A DNA stretch of 64,000 nt from Ramlibacter pinisoli (GCF_009758015.1 NZ_WSEL01000009.1:1351501-1415500), one strand, 5' to 3'. Numbered from the stretch's first letter, positions 9,018 through 17,826 are shown. Notes: generated from the letters alone by a model not told the origin. Made by a program: numbers and translations.

Positions 9018-9195
9018 CGGGGTCAGGTGGGGACGCGGGCGCCATTGGCAAGCTGGGGCGGCGCGGGGGGAGCGAGGTAAGAAGGATGGATTAGTCTTGT
9101 CCGCTCGTCATGACGGACTCGACACGCAAGTGCCGTCACGGCGGACTCGGCCCTCCAATGTCGTCAGGGCGGGCTTGCCCTCCAACGTCGTCATG

Positions 9196-9279
9196 CCGGG
9201 CTCGACCCTCAAGTGACGTCCAGCCGGGCTCGACCCTCAAGTGACGTCCAGCCGGGCTCGACCCCAAAGTGTCGTCATG
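9196..9279. repeat. Tandem array of 28-bp half-repeats
   Basis: The unit CCGGGCTCGACCCTCAAGTG plus ACGTCCAG is repeated exactly at 9196 and 9224, and a diverged third unit lies at 9252. The next period begins the left arm of the full palindromic repeat. Confidence 0.85.
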
Positions 9280-9367
9280 CCGGGCTCGACCCGGCATCCA
9301 TCTCCGGAACCAGGCCGCACCTGGACCACGGATGGGAGATGGATTGCGGGTCAAGCCCGCAATGACG
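9274..9367. repeat. Palindromic intergenic repeat, copy 4
   Basis: Left arm GTCATGCCGGGCTCGACCCG, right arm GATTGCGGGTCAAGCCCGCA plus ATGACG. Its orientation matches copy 1. Confidence 0.85.
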
Positions 9368-9566
9368 GGGCGAGTGGGTGTTCGGCTGGCGGATCGAGCC
9401 CGCAATGACGGGAGCGCGGGTCACCCCGCAGTGCCGGGAGCAATGGATGGCCAGGCCGCATCCGGGTTTCCGCGCTAGGTGGCATGCCACGCGGCACCCA
9501 AGATCGCGCCGCGCGCACTGCTCGGCCGGCCGGGGGGCCGGGGCGCGGCGCGAACGAAAGGCATCC

Positions 9567-10154
9567 ATGAAGAAGCAGTCGAGCGCGTTCCAGGCTGGCC
9601 TGGCGATGCGCAAGCAGGTCCTCGGCGCCGACTACGTCGAGAAATCGCTGGCCGAGGCCGACGAGTTCAACCGACCGTTCCAGGAGATCCTGACCGAGTT
9701 CGCCTGGGGCACCGTCTGGACCCGGCCGGGCCTGTCGCTCAAGACCCGCAGCATGCTCACGCTGGCCATGTGCGTCGCGCTGAACCGGCCGCACGAGGTC
9801 AAGCTGCACCTGCGCGGCGCGGTGCGCAACGGCTGCACCGACGAGGAGATCCGCGAGCTGCTGCTGCATGCGTTCATCTACTGCGGCGGCCCCGCGGCGG
9901 TGGACGGCTTCAACAACGTGCGCGCCCTGCTGCCCACCATCCGCGCCGAAGAGAGCGCCAAGGCGGGCCAGGCCGCGGACAGCGGAACGGCCGGCAAGGG
10001 CAGCAAGGGCCCCAAGGCCGACAAGCCCGACAAGGCTGCGAAGAACGGTAAGGCCGGCAAGGGCGGCAAGGCCCGCAAGGCCGCCGGGACCATCGCGCCG
10101 CCCGACCAGGCCCGCGCCGCCGGCAAGCGCGCGCCGCGCAGCAACGCCACCTGA
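9567..10154 (+). CDS. Carboxymuconolactone decarboxylase-like protein with lysine-periodic tail
   Basis: Residues 1-128 form a CMD/AhpD-like domain related to 4-carboxymuconolactone decarboxylase (PcaC): WGTVWTRPGLSLKTRSMLTL, then LHLRGAVRNGCTDEEIRELL and a conserved histidine after LLL (H101). In PcaC this fold decarboxylates a lactone of the protocatechuate pathway. Residues 129-195 are an unrelated disordered tail of K, A, G and P, in which lysines 144 to 171 fall exactly every third residue. The ATG at 9567 has GAAAGG upstream. A Bug receptor follows 25 bases downstream, suggesting one transcript. The tail is not normal for the family. Confidence 0.88.
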   Translation: MKKQSSAFQAGLAMRKQVLGADYVEKSLAEADEFNRPFQEILTEFAWGTVWTRPGLSLKTRSMLTLAMCVALNRPHEVKLHLRGAVRNGCTDEEIRELLLHAFIYCGGPAAVDGFNNVRALLPTIRAEESAKAGQAADSGTAGKGSKGPKADKPDKAAKNGKAGKGGKARKAAGTIAPPDQARAAGKRAPRSNAT

Positions 10155-10179
10155 TCCCATTCCCCGCCCGGAGACGCCC

Positions 10180-11202
10180 ATGCCCGTCGCTTCCACCCCC
10201 ACTCCCGCGGCGCCCGCCGGCGGCCCGAACCGGCGCCAGCTGCTGGCCGCGGGGCTGTCCCTGGCGGCTGCAGGGCCCGCGCTGGCGCAGTCGGCGGCGC
10301 CGGCCGGCTACCCGAACAAGCCGGTCCGGCTGATCGTGCCCTTCCCGCCCGGGGGCGGCAACGACGTCATCGCGCGCGTCGTCGGCCAGAAGCTCGGCGA
10401 GCGGCTCGGGCAGTCGGTGGTCATCGACAACCGCGGCGGCGGCAACGGCACCATCGGGCTGGCGGCGCTGGCCCAGTCGGCGCCCGACGGCTACACGCTG
10501 GCGGTGGGCGCCGCCGGCCCCATGGCGGTGAACCCCAGCCTGTACGAGAAGCTGCCGTACGACCCGCTGCGCGACTTCGCGTCCATCACCAACATGGTGA
10601 ACTTTCCACTGCTGCTGGTCACCCACCCCAGCGTGCCGGCCAGGACCGTGCGCGACCTCGTGGAACTGGCGAAGGCCAGGCCGAACGCGCTGTTCTATGC
10701 CTCGCCGGGCAGCGGCAACTCGGGCCACCTCGCCGGCGAACTCTTCAACAGCATGGCCAAGGTGAGCATCACCCACGTGCCGTACAAGGGCCAGGGGCCG
10801 GCGCTCGCCGACCTGCTGGCCGGCCAGGTGCAGATGCTGTACAGCAGCATCCCGTCGGTCATGCAGCACGTGCAGCAGGGCCGGCTCAACGCCATCGCGG
10901 TGGGCAGCGCGCAGCGCATCGCGTCGCTACCCAACGTGCCCACCATCGCCGAGACCATCCCGGGTTACGAGGCGTACTCGTGGGTGGGCATGGTGGCGCC
11001 GAAAGGGACACCGCGGGAGATCGTCGCCCGCCTGCACCGCGAGATCGTCGACATCCTCAAGCAGAAGGACGTCGAGGACAAGCTGGTGGGCGAAGGCGCC
11101 ATCCCGGTCGGCGACACGCCGGAGCAGTTCGCCGCCTACATCGCCGCCGAGATCACCAAGTGGGGCGCGGTGGTGAAGTCGGCCAACATCAAGGCCGACT
11201 AG
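10180..11202 (+). CDS. Bug/TctC-family periplasmic binding protein 1
   Basis: A 340-residue tripartite-tricarboxylate-type solute receptor. A signal peptide of twin-arginine-like character (NRRQLLAAGLSLAAAGPALAQ) precedes the mature start YPNKPVRLIVPFPPGGGNDV. Family landmarks follow: VIDNRGGGNGTIG, APDGYTL, YDPLRDFASIT, YKGQGPALADLLAGQVQ and NVPTIAETIPGYEAYSW. It should bind a small carboxylate in the periplasm. The ATG at 10180 has a CGGAG ribosome site, and it follows the CMD-like gene closely. No TctA/TctB membrane genes are nearby. Confidence 0.93.
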   Translation: MPVASTPTPAAPAGGPNRRQLLAAGLSLAAAGPALAQSAAPAGYPNKPVRLIVPFPPGGGNDVIARVVGQKLGERLGQSVVIDNRGGGNGTIGLAALAQSAPDGYTLAVGAAGPMAVNPSLYEKLPYDPLRDFASITNMVNFPLLLVTHPSVPARTVRDLVELAKARPNALFYASPGSGNSGHLAGELFNSMAKVSITHVPYKGQGPALADLLAGQVQMLYSSIPSVMQHVQQGRLNAIAVGSAQRIASLPNVPTIAETIPGYEAYSWVGMVAPKGTPREIVARLHREIVDILKQKDVEDKLVGEGAIPVGDTPEQFAAYIAAEITKWGAVVKSANIKAD

Positions 11203-11696
11203 AACGACCGGGATCGTGTCGGTAGCAACCTCAGCTGCGCGGGCAGCGATGCCTGCCGCCCGATCGACGACGCCACCCTGGCGCCGGGACCCTGCGCAGG
11301 ACGACACCGCCCCGGTCGGCGAGGTGGTGAGCGGCATGGCGGGAATCCCGACCAGATCCGGCAACTAATCCCCTGGCGGCGACGCCCGCTGCGTGCGGAA
11401 ACGCCACGCAGGGCAGTCCCCAGAAATGAGGAGGGCGCGCCCCTCCTCCACGCACATCCAGCACGCCTGCCATTGCACGGCGCGCTGGCGGCGGGTCTTG
11501 CCGCATCACGCCTGCCGACGGTTGACCATCGCTGCATCAGGTGGCGGCAAGGTTCGGTGTCCGCGCGTGAAAGGGCAAAGCACGCGTAATGGATCGCCAC
11601 CACGATTCGGCCGCATCGCACACTGCCCCGCGCTTCGGGCGAATGAACCCGGACCACACGAGCCCGCACCGCGGACGTGCACCACGGAGAACCGCC
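11203..11696. other. Intergenic region without supported gene
   Basis: This 494-base gap contains several short open frames on both strands but none with a convincing start, ribosome site or recognisable product. None of the palindromic repeats found in neighbouring gaps is present. It should hold the promoter of the secreted protein that begins at 11697. Confidence 0.5.
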
Positions 11697-13361
11697 ATGC
11701 CACTGACCTTCCCCTCCTTGCCACGGTGCCGAAGGGCGCCGTGGTCCGCCCTGGCCGCGCTGGCCACCTCCCTGACGCTGCTCGCGGCCGCCCCGGCGTC
11801 CGCGCAGGTCATCGACAACCCGCCGTTGCTGCCCAAAGCGATCACGATCTTTCCGCAGCGCGACTTCGTGTCGATCGAGGGGTTCGCGCCCAATGCCGAC
11901 CTGCTCGTGCAGGTGCTGCGCGGCGGCGTGCTGAGCGAGGCGACGGGCCGCACCGACTCCAGCGGCCTGCTCGAGGTCAACCATCCGGGCGGCGTGTGCT
12001 GGAACACGGTGACACCCGACATCGGCCCGGCCGACGTGGTGCAGGCCACCTACCGCGCCACCGCCAACAACCAGGCGATCGTGCCGGCGGTGGTCCTGGG
12101 CTCCGGGGCGGCCGCGGTGACGAAGGACGTGGCGGCCAGCCAGGCCTTCGATGCGGGCAACGGGACGGTGGTGGTCAAGGGAACCGCCAGGCAGCCCGAT
12201 GGCAGCCCCATCCCGCTGGCCAACCTCGAGGTGCGCATCATCAACCCCGATTTCCGCAACCCGCCGGCGAGCCGGATCACCCGGCGCGACATCCGGGCCG
12301 ACAGCACCGGTGGCCGGGTCGACGGCGTTCCCGGCGGCAGCGGCCAGTTGGCCTACGACACCCCCGGCGGCATCAACTTCACGGCCGTGTTCACCGGCCT
12401 GAGCCTCACCGAGCGCCAGCTCGCGGTCAACGGGCAGACGCGCATCATGGGCTGGCAGCAGACCACGGCGGCCGGCGACCGCCTCGGCGTCACGATCTAC
12501 GAGGTCGGCGAGGTCGGCGGGCCCGGCATCGGCGGCTGCCCGCCCGGTCCTGGTGGCGCGGTGCCGCCGGCGGCCCCCGAACCGCCGGTGCATTACGTCC
12601 CGGCCCAGCTGCTCGACGCGACCGCGCCGCAGCCGGCCCTGGTCACCGTGTTCCCGGAGCGCGACTTCGTGTCGATCGAAGGCTTCCCGGCCGGCACCGA
12701 ACTGCAGGTGGTGGTGCGGCGTGGCACGGCGACTGCCCCGCTGGTGGTCGGTACGGCACGCGGCGTCGTGCCGGCCGGCGGCATCTTCGAGGTCAACCAT
12801 CCCGGCGGTGTGTGCTGGTCCGGGCAGACGCCCGACATCGTGGCGGGCGACTGGATCGACGTGTTCTCGATCGTGTCGCTGACGTTCTCCGCCGGGCAGA
12901 AGCAGCAGGTGATCGACACCCGGGTGACCAAGAGCGCCACCATCTCCTCCAACACGGTGCAGGTCGTCGGACGCTCGGTCGACCCGCGCACCGGCCGGGC
13001 GCTGGCCCTGACCCTGATGGAGCAGCGCATCATCAATCCCGCCTTCGTCGACACCCGCATCGGCCGCCGCGACATCCGTGCCGACACCGCCGGCGGACGG
13101 CTGGGCAACGTGCCGAACTCGCGCGGCCTGCTGGTCTCCACGGGCAGCGGCGGCGGCACCGAGTGGCGGGCCACCTACAGCGGCCTGAACGCCACCGAGA
13201 TGGCGCTGGCAGTGGCCGGGCAGAACCGCGCCATGGCCTGGTTCTCCACCAACGCCGCCGGCGACCGCTTCGGCGTGACGATCTCCGAGTTCGGCGAGGT
13301 CGGCGGCCCGGGCTTTGGTGGCTGCCCCGCGACGGGATCGGCGACGATTCCGATTCCCTGA
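11697..13361 (+). CDS. Secreted protein of two tandem homologous halves, unknown function
   Basis: A 554-residue protein with a signal peptide (hydrophobic core near 17-32, cleavage after ASA-Q). It consists of two homologous units, about residues 51-282 and 317-543. Both carry RDFVSIEGF, later EVNHPGGVCW, then INP-F and RRDIRAD, and end with GEVGGPG-GGCP. Each unit has two cysteines (C101/C281 and C373/C543), suggesting one disulfide per unit in the periplasm or outside. The ATG at 11697 has CGGAGA upstream; a longer open frame from 11589 lacks a sensible N-terminus. I do not recognise the family. The beta-rich look suggests a binding or surface role, but this is a guess. Confidence 0.85.
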   Translation: MPLTFPSLPRCRRAPWSALAALATSLTLLAAAPASAQVIDNPPLLPKAITIFPQRDFVSIEGFAPNADLLVQVLRGGVLSEATGRTDSSGLLEVNHPGGVCWNTVTPDIGPADVVQATYRATANNQAIVPAVVLGSGAAAVTKDVAASQAFDAGNGTVVVKGTARQPDGSPIPLANLEVRIINPDFRNPPASRITRRDIRADSTGGRVDGVPGGSGQLAYDTPGGINFTAVFTGLSLTERQLAVNGQTRIMGWQQTTAAGDRLGVTIYEVGEVGGPGIGGCPPGPGGAVPPAAPEPPVHYVPAQLLDATAPQPALVTVFPERDFVSIEGFPAGTELQVVVRRGTATAPLVVGTARGVVPAGGIFEVNHPGGVCWSGQTPDIVAGDWIDVFSIVSLTFSAGQKQQVIDTRVTKSATISSNTVQVVGRSVDPRTGRALALTLMEQRIINPAFVDTRIGRRDIRADTAGGRLGNVPNSRGLLVSTGSGGGTEWRATYSGLNATEMALAVAGQNRAMAWFSTNAAGDRFGVTISEFGEVGGPGFGGCPATGSATIPIP

Positions 13362-13382
13362 GGGCAAGGCCACCAAAGACTC

Positions 13383-13686
13383 GTCATGCCGGGCTCGACC
13401 CGGCATCCATCCCCGGAACCAGGCCGCACCTGAACCTCGATCGGGAGATGGATTCCGGGTCAAGCCCGCAATGACGGGGACGACATCGTCATGCCGGGCT
13501 CGACCCGGCATCCATCGCCGGAACCAGGCCGCCCCCGAACCTCGATCGGGAGATGGATTGCGGGTCAAGCCCGCAATGACGGGGACGACAACGTCATGCC
13601 GGGCTCGACCCGGCATCCATCCCCGGAACCAGGCCGCACCCGAACCTCGATCGGGAGATGGATTGCGGGTCGAGCCCGCAATGACG
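13383..13686. repeat. Tandem array of three 105-bp palindromic repeat units
   Basis: Full palindromic elements start at 13383, 13488 and 13593, a constant 105-base period. Each unit runs from GTCATGCCGGGCTCGACCCG through CCGGAACCAGGCCG and CGAACCTCGATCGGGAGATG to GCCCGCAATGACGGGGACGA. The units are nearly identical even in the normally variable middle, which indicates recent duplication. Confidence 0.9.
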
Positions 13687-13790
13687 GGGGACGCGGGTCG
13701 AGCCCGCAATGACGGGAACGCAGGTCAAGCCCGCACGGGAACGCAGGTCGGGCCCGCAGACGGGAGCGCAGGCCCAGCTCGCGACGAGGG
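13687..13790. repeat. Decaying half-repeats after the array
   Basis: Three further partial right arms follow the array (CGCGGGTCGAGCCCGCAATG, CGCAGGTCAAGCCCGC, CGCAGGTCGGGCCCGCAG), progressively shorter and less perfect. They end about 50 bases before the next gene. Confidence 0.7.
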
Positions 13791-13836
13791 GAGCGGGCAC
13801 GCCGGGCTCGTCGGCCGGCCCCTACACTGCGGGCCC

Positions 13837-14766
13837 ATGCAACAGGTCACCTCCGCCCTCCTGCCCGTGATGCTGTTGACCGCGGTGGGCGTGGTGGCCG
13901 GGCGGCTGCGCTGGATCCGGCCCGAGGCGGTGAAGGACCTGTCGAACCTGGTCTTCCTGGTGCTGACGCCGGCCCTGCTGTTCCGCACCATGGGTGGCGT
14001 GCAGCCCGGGCAGGTCGCACTGGCGCCGGTGGCCACCTACTTCGGGGCCTGCCTCCTGATCTTCCTGGGCACCCTGGCCGTGCGCGGCTGGAACCGCGCG
14101 GCGGCGGTGCAGGGGCTGGCGGCGGTCTTCAGCAACAACTTCATGATCGGCGTGCCGCTGGTGGGGCTGGTGTGGGGCGAGGCCGGCCTTGCGCACCTGT
14201 TCCCGCTGATCTCGCTGCACTCGCTGGTGCTGCTCACGCTGGCCACGCTGGCGCTGGAGCTGGCGCCGGGCACGGCGCCCACCGGCCTGCACCCGGCCCG
14301 CGCGGTGCTGCAGGCGATCCGCAGCGCCATCTGGCATCCGGTGCCGCTGCCCATCCTGGCCGGGCTGGCCTGGGGCCAGACGGGCTGGGCGATCCCGGAG
14401 GTGGTCGACAAGCCGCTGCAACTGCTCGGCCAGGCGCTGGGCCCGGTGGCGCTGCTGATGGTCGGCGTGTCGCTGGCCAACACCCGCCTGGGGCCGCAGT
14501 GGCGCGGTGCCCTGGTGCTCGCCCTGCTCAAGACGGCCGTGCACCCGCTGCTGGTGCTGGGCATCGGGCTGGCACTCGGGCTCTCGGGCCAGGCCTTCGC
14601 CGTGATGGTGCTGGCCGCCTGCCTGCCGATCGGCGCCAACGTGTTCCTGTTCTCGCAGCGCTACGGCGTGGTGCAGGACCAGGTGACCGCGGCCGTCGCC
14701 GTCTCCACCTTCACTGCCGTGGTCTCGATCGCCATCGCCCTGGCTCTGCTGGCACCGGGCCGCTGA
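13837..14766 (+). CDS. AEC-family (auxin efflux carrier-like) transporter
   Basis: A 309-residue inner-membrane permease with about ten hydrophobic segments in the usual two halves of five. It begins QQVTSALLPVMLLTAVGVVA, with the family feature LSNLVFLVLTPALLFRTM near residue 35 and the C-terminal half starting near ILAGLAWGQTG. Bacterial AEC members such as MdcF and MleP move malonate, malate or other small carboxylates. The ATG at 13837 leads directly into the first span; the open frame before it is repeat sequence. Its substrate is not indicated by neighbours. Confidence 0.92.
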   Translation: MQQVTSALLPVMLLTAVGVVAGRLRWIRPEAVKDLSNLVFLVLTPALLFRTMGGVQPGQVALAPVATYFGACLLIFLGTLAVRGWNRAAAVQGLAAVFSNNFMIGVPLVGLVWGEAGLAHLFPLISLHSLVLLTLATLALELAPGTAPTGLHPARAVLQAIRSAIWHPVPLPILAGLAWGQTGWAIPEVVDKPLQLLGQALGPVALLMVGVSLANTRLGPQWRGALVLALLKTAVHPLLVLGIGLALGLSGQAFAVMVLAACLPIGANVFLFSQRYGVVQDQVTAAVAVSTFTAVVSIAIALALLAPGR

Positions 14767-14769
14767 GGC

Positions 14770-15150
14770 TCAGCGGGCGGAAGCTGCCGGCCGGCAATCG
14801 CGTTCCTCGCGCTGCAGCAGGCGGTTGAGCCGCTCCGCCTCGGCGTCGGGCAGCTCGCAGTCGGCATGGCCATCGGTCTGGCCGCTGGATTCCAGCCGGG
14901 CGCAGGCCTCGGCCCATCGCACGTCGTGGGACAGCAGGACCCCTTCGACGCACTGCGCGCGCGCACCCTGCTGGGTTCTGGGGGCGACCTGGGCGAGGAA
15001 CCGTCCAACCGGCGGCTGGCTCGCCAGCTGGAGCATGCCGGCGGCGAGCAACGCGAGGACGACGGCTGCCAGCAGCAGCCCGATGGGTGGGCGTCCGTCC
15101 ACCCACAACGGCTTGTGGAACGGTCCTCGCATCGGTCCATGGTAGGACAC
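14770..15150 (-). CDS. Hypothetical single-span membrane protein
   Basis: A 126-residue protein with one membrane segment near residues 22-43 (PIGLLLAAVVLALLAAGMLQ), then a C-terminal region with four cysteines, including EGVLLSHDVRWAEACARLES and CELPDAEAERLNRLL. The topology would place the cysteine-rich part in the periplasm. An alternative start six codons in (ATG at 15132) is possible. It converges with the AEC transporter three bases from its stop. No family is recognised. Confidence 0.65.
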   Translation of the reverse strand: MSYHGPMRGPFHKPLWVDGRPPIGLLLAAVVLALLAAGMLQLASQPPVGRFLAQVAPRTQQGARAQCVEGVLLSHDVRWAEACARLESSGQTDGHADCELPDAEAERLNRLLQREERDCRPAASAR

Positions 15151-15270
15151 GGGGGGCTCGCGCGCAGGCCGTTTTGCACTGCCCCAGCGGGCAGGAGGCC
15201 GACCGTGGAGAAGCCTCGTGAACCCGGCAGTTGACCGCTGGGGCCATTGCAGCGGTTCGGGTGCGTCTCC

Positions 15271-15367
15271 GTCATTGCGGGCTCGACCCGCAATCCATCT
15301 CCCGATCGTGAGTCAGGTGCGGCGTCGCGTCCCGGAGATGGATGCCGGGTCGAGCCCGGCATGACGG
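15271..15367. repeat. Palindromic intergenic repeat, copy 8
   Basis: GTCATTGCGGGCTCGACCCG at the left and GATGCCGGGTCGAGCCCGGC plus ATGACGG at the right. The copy number counts the three array units at 13383-13686. Confidence 0.85.
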
Positions 15368-15428
15368 TGTCGGGGGTCGAGCCCGGCATGACGAAATCGG
15401 GGGTGAGCCGGGCACAGATGCCGTCCCC

Positions 15429-15523
15429 GTCATTGCGGGCTCGACCCGCAATCCATCTCCCAATCAAGGCTCGGGCGCGGCCGCGTTCCGGAGATGGATG
15501 CCGGGTCAAGCCCGGCGTGACGA
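15429..15523. repeat. Palindromic intergenic repeat, copy 9
   Basis: Same orientation as copy 8, with a right arm altered to CGGGTCAAGCCCGGCGTGAC. Confidence 0.82.
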
Positions 15524-15569
15524 TGTCGGGGATGACGACTTCGAGAGGAGAGCGGGAGCAGCGCGCCCC

Positions 15570-16541
15570 TCAGTCCACCTTCGCGCCCGAGTCCTTCACG
15601 ATCCGGGCCCACTTGCCGGCCTCGGCGCGCTGGAAGGCGCCGAACTGCTCGGGGGTGCCGCCGACGATCTGCATGCCCAGGCCCTGCAGCTTCTCCTGCA
15701 CCTCGGGCAGTTGCAGGGCCTTGGTGACCTCGGCGTTGACGCGCGCCACGATCTCGCGCGGGGTCCCGGCCGGGGCGAGCAGGCCGAACCACTGCAGGGC
15801 CTCGAAGCCGGGCAGGCCCGACGCCGCCACCGTGGGCAGCTGGGGCGCCACCGGCGACGCCTTGGCGTCGGTGACCGCCAGCGCGTGCAGCTTGCCGGCC
15901 TGCACGTAGGGCAGGAAGGCCACCGCGGTACCGAACGCCACCTGCACCCGGCCGGCGACCAGGTCCAGCGTCATCGGCGAGTCGCCCTTGTACGGCACAT
16001 GCTGCAGGTCGACGCCGGCCAGCGACTTGAAGTACTCCGCCGTCAGGTGCGACACGCTGCCGTTGCCGGTGGAGCCGAACATCAGCTGCCCCGGCCTGGC
16101 CTTGGCGAGCGCGATGAATTCGGCCACCGACTTGGCCGGCACCGAGGGGTGCACCACCATCAAGATGGTGGCGGTGCCCAGCAGCGACACCGGCACGAAG
16201 TCGCGCGTGGCGTCGTAGGGCAGCTTGGGGTACAGCGCCGGCGCGATGGCGTGCGTGCTGCTCGTGCCCAGCAGCAGGGTGTAGCCGTCCGGCGGCGCCT
16301 TGGCGGCCACGTCGGAGCCGCTGGTGCCGCCGGCGCCGGCGCGGTTGTCGACCACCACCGCCTGCCCGAGCGACTGCGCCAGCTTGTCGGCCACCAGGCG
16401 GCCCACGATGTCGGTGGAGCCGCCGGCCGGGAACGGGACCACCAGCCGGATCGGCTTGGCAGGCCAGGCCTGCGCGAAGGCGGACCCGGTGGCGAGCGCG
16501 AGGACGGCGACGGCGACGAGGGTGCGGCGGGACAAGGGCAT
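15570..16541 (-). CDS. Bug/TctC-family periplasmic binding protein 2
   Basis: A 323-residue solute receptor with signal peptide SRRTLVAVAVLALATGSAFA and mature start AWPAKPIRLVVPFPAGGSTD. The family landmarks VVDNRAGAGGTSGSD, PPDGYTLLLG, YDATRDFVPVSLLG and VPYKGDSPMTLDLVAGRVQ are all intact. The ATG at 16541 has an AGGAG site six bases upstream. It is the last gene of a minus-strand set with the DadA-like oxidase (28-base gap) and the amidohydrolase, so it probably captures their substrate. Confidence 0.93.
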   Translation of the reverse strand: MPLSRRTLVAVAVLALATGSAFAQAWPAKPIRLVVPFPAGGSTDIVGRLVADKLAQSLGQAVVVDNRAGAGGTSGSDVAAKAPPDGYTLLLGTSSTHAIAPALYPKLPYDATRDFVPVSLLGTATILMVVHPSVPAKSVAEFIALAKARPGQLMFGSTGNGSVSHLTAEYFKSLAGVDLQHVPYKGDSPMTLDLVAGRVQVAFGTAVAFLPYVQAGKLHALAVTDAKASPVAPQLPTVAASGLPGFEALQWFGLLAPAGTPREIVARVNAEVTKALQLPEVQEKLQGLGMQIVGGTPEQFGAFQRAEAGKWARIVKDSGAKVD

Positions 16542-16569
16542 GGGCAACTCCTGCAGAAACGATCGGCGC

Positions 16570-17826
16570 TCAGGCCGCGGCCATTTCCGGACGGGACGCG
16601 GTGTGCGGCGCCGCACCGAGCAGCGCGTCGGCGATGCGCTGCGCCGTGTTCAGGGAATCGGTCAGGCCCAGGTGGCCGTGGCCGGTGGCCAGCCACAGGC
16701 CGGGACGCCCGGCGACGGGGCCGACCACCGGCACCGAGTCGGGCATGCAGGGACGGTGGCCCATCCAGGTGCGGGTGGTCAGGTCGTCCAGGCCGCGGAA
16801 GGTCTCGCGTGCGATGCGGCCGAGCACGGCGGCGCGGCGCGCGTCGGGGGGCGCCTGCAGGCCGCCGATCTCCACCGTGCCACCGACGCGCAGGCCTTCC
16901 TCCATCGGCGTGACGAAGACCTTGCGGTCGGCCAGCACCACGGTGCGCGAGACCACGTCGCGCCCGCCCTCGAACTGCAGGTGGTAGCCACGCTGGCTCT
17001 CCAGCGCCAGCTGGACGCCCAGCGGCGCGACCAGCGTCCGCGACCAGGCACCGGCGGCGACCACGGCGTCGTCGAAGGCCGGCTCGCCAGTGCCCGGCAG
17101 GTGCCAGCGGCCGTCCTGCGCCAGCAGGGCCGCGACGCCGGCGCGCACGATGCGGCCGCCGGCATCGGCATAGGCCTTGGCCATCGCCTGCACGTAGCGG
17201 AACGGGTTGAGGATGGTGGCGTGGTCGGCCAGGTACATGCCGATCTGGTAGCGGGCCGACACGCCGGGCTCCAGCGCCTCGATGCCGCCGCGGTCCAGCC
17301 GCTCGACGCGGTAGCCGTAGGCCTCGCGCAGGCGCCAGCCGCCGGCGTCCTTGGCCAGTGCCCTGGCATCGGGGTACAGGTGCAGGTGGCCGCGGCGCAG
17401 GAACAGCTCGGGCACGCCGAGCTCGCGCGTCATGGCCTCGTGGGCGTCCAGCGCCCCGGCGTGGATGGCGGCCAGCCGGGCCGCCGCAGCCTCGACCGCC
17501 GCCGGCCGCGCCGAGGCGACGAAGCGCAGCAGCCAGGGCAGCGCCTGCGGCAGGTAGCGCAGCGGCAGGTAGAGCGGGCTCTCGTCGTCGAACAGCATGC
17601 CCGGCACCGAGGCCAGCACGCCGGGCATGGCCAGCGGCGCCACCGAGGCCGGGCTCACCGCGCCGGAGTTGCCGTAGCTGCAGCCGCGCCCTGGCTCGTC
17701 GCGGTCGACCAGGGTGACGTCGGCGCCGCGCCGGCGCAGCGCCAGCGCGATGCTGGTGCCGACGATGCCGGCGCCGACGACCGCGATGCGCCGGGTGCCG
17801 GCAGCGCCGGGTGCGGCGGCGGCCAT
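16570..17826 (-). CDS. DadA-like FAD-dependent D-amino acid dehydrogenase/oxidase
   Basis: A 418-residue flavoenzyme. The N-terminal Rossmann motif is VVGAGIVGTSIALAL (G18, G20, G23), followed by CSYGNSGAVSP, typical of DadA, and the C-terminal FAD signature is LWLATGHGHLGLTDS. DadA-type enzymes oxidise D-amino acids to keto acids, passing electrons to the respiratory chain. The ATG at 17826 overlaps the TGA of the upstream amidohydrolase gene by one base, so the two are translationally coupled. The substrate could be a D-amino acid released by the neighbouring hydrolases, which is inference; other amine substrates are possible. Confidence 0.88.
   Translation of the reverse strand: MAAAAPGAAGTRRIAVVGAGIVGTSIALALRRRGADVTLVDRDEPGRGCSYGNSGAVSPASVAPLAMPGVLASVPGMLFDDESPLYLPLRYLPQALPWLLRFVASARPAAVEAAAARLAAIHAGALDAHEAMTRELGVPELFLRRGHLHLYPDARALAKDAGGWRLREAYGYRVERLDRGGIEALEPGVSARYQIGMYLADHATILNPFRYVQAMAKAYADAGGRIVRAGVAALLAQDGRWHLPGTGEPAFDDAVVAAGAWSRTLVAPLGVQLALESQRGYHLQFEGGRDVVSRTVVLADRKVFVTPMEEGLRVGGTVEIGGLQAPPDARRAAVLGRIARETFRGLDDLTTRTWMGHRPCMPDSVPVVGPVAGRPGLWLATGHGHLGLTDSLNTAQRIADALLGAAPHTASRPEMAAA

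Larger units (their letters stand above)
9018..9566. other. Intergenic region with tandem half-repeats and one full palindromic repeat
   Basis: This 549-base gap between divergent genes contains no supported gene. It holds a 28-bp tandem array (9196-9279) that runs directly into a full palindromic repeat (9274-9367), plus degenerate fragments before and after (9107-9195 and 9385-9440). Confidence 0.7.
15151..15569. other. Intergenic region with two palindromic repeats
   Basis: This 419-base gap carries full repeats at 15271-15367 and 15429-15523, with decayed fragments between. No gene is supported. Confidence 0.7.

Noticed and set aside
11203..11696. Short open frames on both strands
   Set aside because: None has a convincing ribosome site or protein pattern; GC-rich sequence gives such frames by chance.
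13383..13790. CRISPR-like regular repeats
   Set aside because: The 105-base units are entire palindromic elements with little variation, there are no distinct spacers, and no cas genes are nearby.
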